Part shown: piece by piece, positions 58,657-64,000 of the stretch
How positions within the stretch are numbered: the stretch's first letter is position 1
Layout of the letters: the number at the start of each line of letters is the position of its first letter
Assembly: GCF_033095805.1 (NCBI RefSeq)
Contig: NZ_CP109901.1
Location: 2,108,001-2,172,000, forward strand
Length of the DNA: 64,000 nucleotides
Reading direction: 5' to 3'
Source of the DNA: Serratia sp. UGAL515B_01
GTDB lineage: Bacteria; Pseudomonadota; Gammaproteobacteria; Enterobacterales; Enterobacteriaceae
Notes under the pieces: generated by a model
Told to the model about the DNA's origin: nothing
Database searches by the model: none
What the model saw: the letters and a program-made list of their open reading frames with translations, nothing else
Program-made: the position numbers and the translations under genes

Positions 58657-58742
58657 TTACGAGCGCTGAACATCTGGAGGTAACCGCCGCGCCCGGTGTG
58701 CTCCGGTTGCAGCGGCGGGAAGTGGAGGTTTTCAGGGCTTAG
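58657..58742 (+). pseudogene. SymE-like C-terminal fragment, copy 3
   Basis: Only about 25 codons remain (AEHLEVTAAPGVLRLQRREV and the same FRA ending), cut by the IS66 end. It converges on the immunity gene at 58811 and is followed by a terminator, repeating the arrangement of copies 1 and 2. Confidence 0.45.
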
Positions 58743-58747
58743 AAGCA

Positions 58748-58779
58748 GTAACCCCAGCCAAGGCTGGGGTTACTTGTTT
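58748..58779 (+). terminator. Terminator after SymE-like copy 3
   Basis: A 12-bp stem GTAACCCCAGCC / GGCTGGGGTTAC with a 2-nt loop, followed by TTGTTTT. Confidence 0.82.
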
Positions 58780-58810
58780 TAGTTGTAGTAGCTTAGACCG
58801 GACCTAACAG

Positions 58811-59194
58811 TCACCACCATTTAGGATAATTATTAAACGCTGCATATATTGCAGATTTTGCCTCGTCCGTTAACTTTTCTCTGCCTTTTGATACTGTGAC
58901 ATATCCATGCAGATCTTCCTTAGCACATGACCATTCAAGCCATCCTAAAACTGGATTTAAAATCAACTCAAAACATCCATTCATATCTTTAAGATGAGCT
59001 ATATCATCATTCCGCATATTGTCGATAAATTCATCAAAGCATTGGCATTCAAGCCATGCCTGGGAACTGACATTCAAGCTATAACTAAATTTATTTACTT
59101 GAATAACCAAATTAAACTTCAATGATGGAATATGTTCATCAAGCTCTATTACGTCCAATGTGATATTGATCGGACTTGTAATTTCTATGTCCAT
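58811..59194 (-). CDS. CDI immunity protein 2 (CdiI-like)
   Basis: Acidic protein of 127 residues (MDIEITSPINITLDVIELDE ... FNNYPKWW). Its ATG follows the toxin stop without a gap (TAA-ATG), so translation is coupled. By position it is the immunity partner of toxin 2. It has no evident similarity to immunity protein 1, as expected for modules with different toxins. AT-rich relative to flanks. Confidence 0.75.
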   Translation of the reverse strand: MDIEITSPINITLDVIELDEHIPSLKFNLVIQVNKFSYSLNVSSQAWLECQCFDEFIDNMRNDDIAHLKDMNGCFELILNPVLGWLEWSCAKEDLHGYVTVSKGREKLTDEAKSAIYAAFNNYPKWW

Positions 59195-59968
59195 TTAATT
59201 TGCCCCTAGATAACGAGCATGAATGACTGTTGGCAACTCACCAGCAGCGCGCGGAGGTTTGATTTCCAGTTGCCAACCATCGACTGTTATGCGCCCATAT
59301 GACATACCGTTCTTTGTCGCGGTATCTAACGCAGCTTGAAAACTTCTGAGTTCTGTCTGGCTGGCAAGTCTGACCGCCTCTGGCGTATTAGTTACGGCTT
59401 TAGATGCCGCATATTCTGCCATGTGTTCTGTAGCATTGCCATGCACCCACACTTTTTGACCGTTAGGTAGTGTCATTTCAAAAGATTTAGGGATAACAGA
59501 ACCAGGATAAACAGGCTGGGTTCCTTTTATAGAATCAAATACAGTACCAGTTTTGCCTATATCAGCAGCAATTGATTCGGCCTTACCACCAACACCATCA
59601 GGTAGTTTCTTACCTGGCAGGAACATACCCGCCAGCATTCCGCCCGTGGCTTCCAGAGCAAGCTGGTTACCTTGTGCGGCTTCTTTAACCTGCCCGGCAA
59701 CCGCTTCCCAGGTTTCACTCTTCATCAGAGCTTTCAGCGTATCTGCCGCTGCCTGATTTTTACCTGCTAGATCGTTTAATGCTTGGGTACAGTAACTGTC
59801 TCCCATTGCGCAAGAGGTAAGCGCCATTGCCGCATCAGCACCGTAATCCGCCCCGCCTAATACCGCATCACCGGTATCTGCAGCCGCACCGATAATGCTG
59901 TTAACGATAGCAGACAATGTCCCTTCGCCAAGTTTATCCCTGACCTGATCTTTCAGGTTGGCCGTCAC
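59195..59968 (-). CDS. Orphan CdiA-CT toxin 2, unassigned activity
   Basis: The 257 codons from GTG at 59968 continue an open frame that starts at 60073 and includes EHVVLENNSLSGDAARETVK, a VENN-type junction like that of toxin 1. A hydrophobic, Ala/Gly-rich entry region (about 15-140) is followed by a C-terminal toxin domain with LPNGQKVWVHGNATEHMAEY, SYGRITVDGWQLEIKPPR and a terminal HARYLGAN. I do not recognise the catalytic family. No ribosome-binding site precedes any plausible start, so it may be an untranslated donor cassette. Immunity protein 2 follows directly. Confidence 0.7.
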   Translation of the reverse strand: MTANLKDQVRDKLGEGTLSAIVNSIIGAAADTGDAVLGGADYGADAAMALTSCAMGDSYCTQALNDLAGKNQAAADTLKALMKSETWEAVAGQVKEAAQGNQLALEATGGMLAGMFLPGKKLPDGVGGKAESIAADIGKTGTVFDSIKGTQPVYPGSVIPKSFEMTLPNGQKVWVHGNATEHMAEYAASKAVTNTPEAVRLASQTELRSFQAALDTATKNGMSYGRITVDGWQLEIKPPRAAGELPTVIHARYLGAN

Positions 59969-60020
59969 CTGTTTAACTGTTTCACGCGCCGCATCACCAC
60001 TCAGCGAGTTATTCTCGAGA

Positions 60021-60229
60021 ACAACGTGCTCCGTCGTGAAGTTTACCGCCGCAACCCCTTTTTCCCTGTGCAGTCAGCCAGTTACAACAACTTTTCGCCA
60101 GTGCATTTTCACACCGCCAACTTTTCGCCCCGACGCGCTTTTTCAGCCCGTGACGCCATTTTCCCCAGCACTGTTAAAGAGCAACCGCCGCAACATCATA
60201 GCAGTGCTTTATCGCTTTGCCATTAGTCG
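60021..60229 (-). repeat. Module boundary repeat, copy 2 (209 bp)
   Basis: Nearly identical to 57547-57756. On the minus strand it contains TGCTCTTTAACA, identical to the core of the ribosomal boxA antitermination signal, and ends in the VENN-type junction of toxin 2. Sequence beyond the outer end (CTGCCGGGCGTGGGCTGG) is also partly shared with copy 1. Confidence 0.88.
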
Positions 60230-60417
60230 AAGCACCACATCGCGGCGGCGCGGGGCGGGACAGCCGCTTTTGGCTGGGCCGTGCCGCGCTGCCTGCCGGG
60301 CGTGGGCTGGCGAGGCCCACAAGGGCCGGAACGGCGCTCTGTAGCACACCTGCCCAAGCCGGGTGTTGACTTTGCATGACCACACAGAACCAGGGCGGGT
60401 TGTAGTGGATCACAAAA

Positions 60418-61239
60418 TCAGGACACCTTCGTAGCCTTTTTCCACTGCTCTTCGTATTCACAGGGCGGTAATCCACCATTGTGCCGATGGGGGCGTACCG
60501 TGTTGTAATAACTTTGTATCCATTCACCGATATCTCGTACCGCATGATGGATATCCATATAACCCCCGACAGGCAGCCATTCACTTTTCAGGCTTCGGAA
60601 CACTCTTTCCATTGGTGAGTTATCCAGGCAGTTACCCCTGCGGCTCATACTCTGCATCACTCCGTTCCTCCACAGTAACTGCCTGTATTTCTTACTCCTG
60701 TACTGCCCTCCCTGATCCGAATGAAACAGCAGCCTCTTTTCCTTTGGTCGCGTCTCCAGTGCATTACGCAGGGCTCGACACACCAGCTCGGCATCCGGGG
60801 ATGACGATATGGCACTGCCCACTATCCGACGGGAGTAAAGGTCAATCACCAGTGCCAGGTAGCACCAGCCACCATTGACTTTGATATAGCTGATATCTCC
60901 ACTCCACACACGATTGGGCTCCGACGGCTTAAACTGCCTTTTCAGTAAGTCTGGCGATGCCAGTGACGTCTCCCGTTCACCACGGTAACGAGGCTTGCCG
61001 GGTTGGCGACTCGCCAGACCACATTCCTGCATCAGCCTGCGGGCCAGCCAGCGCCCCACGTTATAACCCGACTGACGCATCAGCAGACTCAGTGTTCTGC
61101 TGCCGGCTGCTCCCCGGCTCTGTTGATGCAATTTCCGCACCTGAGCACGCAGTTGCAGACGTTTTACATCAACCCGCGAATTCAGCGAGGCATAGTAAAC
61201 ACTGCGCGTTACTTTGAGCAGGCGGCACAATTCGACCAC
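60418..61239 (-). CDS. IS3-family transposase OrfB
   Basis: DDE integrase-type transposase subunit of 273 residues with an N-terminal HTH_21 region ([20 protein letters not shown]). The catalytic triad is visible in VWSGDISYI (Asp), FHSDQGGQY (Asp) and [14 protein letters not shown] (Glu), with normal D-D-35-E spacing. It would be made mostly as an OrfAB fusion by -1 frameshifting: its frame stays open upstream across the end of orfA, and GGAAAAAGAAA in orfA is a candidate slip site. Confidence 0.92.
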   Translation of the reverse strand: MVELCRLLKVTRSVYYASLNSRVDVKRLQLRAQVRKLHQQSRGAAGSRTLSLLMRQSGYNVGRWLARRLMQECGLASRQPGKPRYRGERETSLASPDLLKRQFKPSEPNRVWSGDISYIKVNGGWCYLALVIDLYSRRIVGSAISSSPDAELVCRALRNALETRPKEKRLLFHSDQGGQYRSKKYRQLLWRNGVMQSMSRRGNCLDNSPMERVFRSLKSEWLPVGGYMDIHHAVRDIGEWIQSYYNTVRPHRHNGGLPPCEYEEQWKKATKVS

Positions 61240-61265
61240 CGACCATTTTGTTTTCAGCCGTGTGA

Positions 61266-61583
61266 TTAACGCAAAGATTTGATGGGGAGCTCGCTCATCA
61301 ACACGGCTGCCTGCTTTAGTATTTCTTTTTCCATTTCTAGCCGTTTAATCTGCGCTCTGAGCGACTGGATTTCACGTTGCTCTGGTGTCAGTGCAGGATT
61401 GTCCGGCGTCACCCCGCTGACTTCTTCTTTGTGCTGGCGTATCCATTTACGCAATTGGCTGGGGTCCAACTCCAGAGCGCGTGCAACCTCGATGGTTGAC
61501 CGCTGATACTTAACGACCTGCTCAATAGCTTCCAGTTTGAATTCAGGAGAAAAACGGCGTTTGGTCTGTTTAGGTTGAGTCAT
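61266..61583 (-). CDS. IS3-family transposase OrfA
   Basis: DNA-binding subunit of 105 residues with a helix-turn-helix ([20 protein letters not shown] and [19 protein letters not shown]) and a C-terminal leucine-zipper-like coil ([20 protein letters not shown]). The ATG at 61583 is preferred to a TTG six bases upstream. It precedes orfB in the usual IS3 arrangement. Confidence 0.92.
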   Translation of the reverse strand: MTQPKQTKRRFSPEFKLEAIEQVVKYQRSTIEVARALELDPSQLRKWIRQHKEEVSGVTPDNPALTPEQREIQSLRAQIKRLEMEKEILKQAAVLMSELPIKSLR

Positions 61584-61741
61584 TATCAATTACCTCAATT
61601 GGCTGTCATTAAATTAACAGGCTATTGAGGTGTCCGGTATTACTGATCCACTACAGTTGCAGCCACAGCAGATAATGGGCCATCCAGTACCCCAGACTCC
61701 CGTGAGGCCAGCGCCCAACCTGTAACAGCGGGACTGTCTTT

Positions 61742-64000
61742 TTATCTCTCAGCGCCATTTAGCACCTCCTGTTCCCTCCCCTGCTGACCGGGGGCGGTGG
61801 CAGGCGATTTTTTATTCCCCTTGATTACTGCGTTTGGCTCAACTCCAACCTCATCAGCCGCCAAGCCTTGTCCTGCCTCGGTTGAAGCCACTTTTTCGCC
61901 CTCCAACTTAGCCCCAACTTGGGGGCAACTTGGCACCAACTTGCTTTCCTCTGAGTCCAACTTGCACTCACTGCCCCCATTCACAACATTCATCGTGGGC
62001 GAGGGGGAAGCAGCCCGTTTATTTTTCACCTTGATTACTGCGTTTGGCTCAACCCCAACCACATCAGCCGCCAAGCCTGGCTCTGCCTCGGTTAAAGCCG
62101 CTTTGTCACCCTCCAACCTGGCCCCAACTTGGGAGCAACTTGGCACCAACTTGCTTTCTTCTGAGTCCAACTTGCACTTACTGCCTGCATGCTCATCCAC
62201 ATCAAGCAGGCCGCACAGATGGTTTTCATCACCGTTTTGGCCATCCCACAACAGTTCATACTGCAACAGATGCCCACGGCTACCGCCGTGCAGCAACAGG
62301 TATTCCATTTCGCTCAAGCGCAAGCAATGTACCTTGAGCTGGTTATCACTCCAGTGGGTGTAACCCCGGATATCCCGCCGGGTAAAGCGCACTTCCGCGC
62401 TCTGGCAACCCTGACGCGCTGCCATACCCTTCACCATGTCCTGTATCAGCAGCAACAGCTTGCGCGTTTGCGGCGGCATTTCGTCCAGCGTTCGCCCCAG
62501 CACTTCATGAGCAAGCCGATTCGCCAACTCGATATCAGACCGCTCGACCTCGATATACTCCAGCCATTCACCGCGATGCTGTACCCGCTTCACTTCCCGC
62601 TGGTACTGGTGCAACAGCGCTATCGACTGTATCAGCGTCAGGTATTTCATATGGTCGCGCCGGGTACGGGTTTTATCGCTCAGGAAGGTCAGTTGGTGCG
62701 CATACGGGTTCACCACCCGGAGCGGCCTTAACAGCCGTTGCGCGTTCTGGTGCAGCCGCGTCAGATACCCTTTTTCATTCGCCGCCAGCAGTCCTTCCAG
62801 CGTTTGACCGTGCCGCTGCATGGCGTGGATGGCTTGCGTCTGCTCCCGCGATTCGTTCACCGTCAGCACCAGACAGCGGTTCAGTAACTCTTCATCCACA
62901 TCGATGGCCGTGGTGGTCAACATCAGCATCACCGGGCCTTGAACCTTGTATTCCCGCGTGACCAGTTCGCCGCTCTGCTCGTTCTTGCCCGTTGAGGCTA
63001 TCTTTAACTCCCCGTCCGACTGCAACAGCTTGAGTGCATACGCCGCTTGCCTAACACCTTCCTCTTCTGCGATAGCCAGTATCTTGTGTTGCAGGCTGGT
63101 TTCACCCAGATAGTAGAGGCTCTGCCCGGTCATGGCGCTGTACTGGATACGTTCTTCTTCCGGCATCAGCCCCAGCACCGCGTCCATCAGCGACGATTTA
63201 CCCGCCGCCGAGCTGCTCTGTATCAGCACCGCCAAGGGTTTATCCAGCTTGCGCGACGTCGCCGCCAGATACCCGGTCAGCAGATTCGACGATTCCCCCA
63301 CCACGCCACAGGTGGCCAGGTCATCAACGATACGTGTAGCCAACGCCCCATCTTTCAACAACGCCAGCGCCGCCGCTTCATCCTCTGCACTCAACGCCAC
63401 CGCCGCAGGCGTGGCCTGCTCTACCGCCTGCCGCGCCTCGTCCTGCTTCTGCTCCAGCAACAGCAGCAACCGCCCACACTCCCGCTTGATAACAGAAGTC
63501 TCACAGCCCAGCTCGACCGTGGCCACATTGATATAACTCTGGCGCTGTTTGGCGTGGTACATGTCCAACTGGTCAACGTGGAACGCCCCGGTAGACTCAT
63601 CCCGCACCTGAACGTTAACCTTCATCACATCGGGTACGCTGTTCTTCTGCCAGCCCCGCACCCGCCACACGCGGGGGCCGCAGTGCATCAGCAGTTCACC
63701 GGACGCGGTGACTTCTCCCGCCACCGCCTCCGTGTGTGACACCGCAGGGGCGGCTAAAGAAGAAGGGGTTTCTGCGCTGGCGGTGTCATGCTCCAACGCC
63801 GCACCGAGCCGCTGCGCCTGCTCCAACGACAAGCCCAGCGCCCTTTCAGGATTGCCGCTCTTTAGTGCGTATTCATTCGCATCCAGCCCTTGCGGGAACC
63901 GCACCCGCCATGCGTCGATCCCCACCTCCAGCAGTTCACCCGCCACCGCTTCCGCGCCCCGATCCCCGGCCTCGTCACGGTCGAAGGCGATCAACACCCG
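61742..64000 (-). CDS. Toprim/P-loop mobile-element protein (5' end beyond window)
   Basis: The open frame enters from the right edge and runs 753 codons to a TAA at 61742. It begins inside a toprim domain (VLIAFDRDEAGDRGAEAVAG, with the DxD metal motif), typical of primase-like proteins whose CHC2 zinc finger would lie upstream. A P-loop ATPase follows (SSSAAGKSSLMDAV, a Walker B-like KILAIAEEEG, LTTTAIDVDEELLNRC). The last 130 residues are a low-complexity tail with a tandem duplication. Such proteins occur on integrative elements carrying tyrosine recombinases; the element's other genes are outside the window. Confidence 0.75.
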   Translation of the reverse strand, partial: RVLIAFDRDEAGDRGAEAVAGELLEVGIDAWRVRFPQGLDANEYALKSGNPERALGLSLEQAQRLGAALEHDTASAETPSSLAAPAVSHTEAVAGEVTASGELLMHCGPRVWRVRGWQKNSVPDVMKVNVQVRDESTGAFHVDQLDMYHAKQRQSYINVATVELGCETSVIKRECGRLLLLLEQKQDEARQAVEQATPAAVALSAEDEAAALALLKDGALATRIVDDLATCGVVGESSNLLTGYLAATSRKLDKPLAVLIQSSSAAGKSSLMDAVLGLMPEEERIQYSAMTGQSLYYLGETSLQHKILAIAEEEGVRQAAYALKLLQSDGELKIASTGKNEQSGELVTREYKVQGPVMLMLTTTAIDVDEELLNRCLVLTVNESREQTQAIHAMQRHGQTLEGLLAANEKGYLTRLHQNAQRLLRPLRVVNPYAHQLTFLSDKTRTRRDHMKYLTLIQSIALLHQYQREVKRVQHRGEWLEYIEVERSDIELANRLAHEVLGRTLDEMPPQTRKLLLLIQDMVKGMAARQGCQSAEVRFTRRDIRGYTHWSDNQLKVHCLRLSEMEYLLLHGGSRGHLLQYELLWDGQNGDENHLCGLLDVDEHAGSKCKLDSEESKLVPSCSQVGARLEGDKAALTEAEPGLAADVVGVEPNAVIKVKNKRAASPSPTMNVVNGGSECKLDSEESKLVPSCPQVGAKLEGEKVASTEAGQGLAADEVGVEPNAVIKGNKKSPATAPGQQGREQEVLNGAER
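61821..62185 (-). repeat. 210-bp tandem duplication in the toprim gene tail
   Basis: Two copies of about 155 bp (61821-61975 and 62031-62185) are offset by exactly 210 bp, or 70 codons. Both encode CKLDSEESKLVPSC, QVGA, LEG and VGVEPNAVIK with a few substitutions. The reading frame is preserved. Confidence 0.88.

Larger units (their letters stand above)
60401..61655 (-). mobile_element. IS3-family insertion sequence (1255 bp)
   Basis: Bounded by inverted repeats beginning TGTAGTGGATCA, with a further shared GGACACCT 16 bp in. It contains orfA and orfB on the minus strand in overlapping frames. No clear 3-4 bp target duplication is seen (GGT left, GTT right). Both genes look intact, so it may be active. 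Confidence 0.9.

Noticed and set aside
63047..63739. Long plus-strand frame opposite the toprim gene
   Set aside because: Its Gln/Arg-rich translation is typical of the antisense of a GC-rich gene; the minus-strand protein has clear domains.

Overview
The window is chromosomal DNA of an enterobacterium. From 1 to about 35.2 kb the gene order follows the E. coli K-12 lysP-yejM segment (lysP, yeiE, yeiH, nfo, fruAKB, setB, yeiW, efpL, yeiQ, yeiR, mepS, pdeN, yejABEF, yejG, bcr, rsuA, radD, rplY, ndpA, yejL, yejM, proL). Protein similarity recalled from memory, two 127-bp ERIC elements and the extra genes point to Yersiniaceae (Serratia or Yersinia-like). The genus is an inference, not proven.

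Backbone, 1-35.2 kb. Lysine uptake (lysP); a LysR regulator and its divergent membrane partner (yeiE/yeiH); endonuclease IV; the fructose PTS operon fruBKA with two Cra operators; a sugar efflux pump; a tryptophan permease whose promoter overlaps a TrpR-like operator; the EF-P paralogue EfpL; a divergent hexuronate pair (uxuA / yeiQ); a COG0523 GTPase (yeiR); the murein endopeptidase MepS; a c-di-GMP phosphodiesterase; the YejABEF peptide/microcin C importer; Bcr and RsuA; RadD; ribosomal protein L25 with a structured leader; NdpA; and YejL-YejM (LPS control). mtr, uxuA and an orphan fimbrial-like gene are additions relative to K-12, and lpxT is missing.

Variable segment, 35.2-47.3 kb. It starts at tRNA-Pro(GGG). 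It holds prophage debris (tail fibre assembly, probable tail sheath, holin), IS903-like and IS1-like wrecks, a stand-alone GIY-YIG protein, an AmiD-like amidase without signal peptide, a solitary tRNA-Thr(TGT), a secreted M14/AstE-like zinc enzyme and the btsT-yjiX-yjiA pyruvate uptake cluster. ERIC elements and a second dispersed palindromic repeat lie between them.

Surface and contact-toxin segment, 47.3-61.7 kb. A 2445-residue inverse autotransporter (LysM, beta-barrel, Big_1 repeats) contains 15 near-identical 303-bp repeats. It is followed by an array of orphan CDI modules on the minus strand: two CdiA-CT toxin ends with VENN-type junctions, each with its own immunity gene, and a third module reduced to an immunity gene plus the last codons of its toxin. 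The two better-preserved modules share a 210-bp boundary repeat with a boxA-like core. Each immunity gene is faced by the 3' end of a small SymE-like gene and a terminator. IS66 and IS3 elements punctuate the array. The window ends inside a toprim/P-loop protein typical of a mobile element.

The most unusual feature is the modular orphan toxin/immunity array, which looks like a cassette reservoir for recombination into a CdiA gene. The homogenised repeat array of the adjacent adhesin is second.
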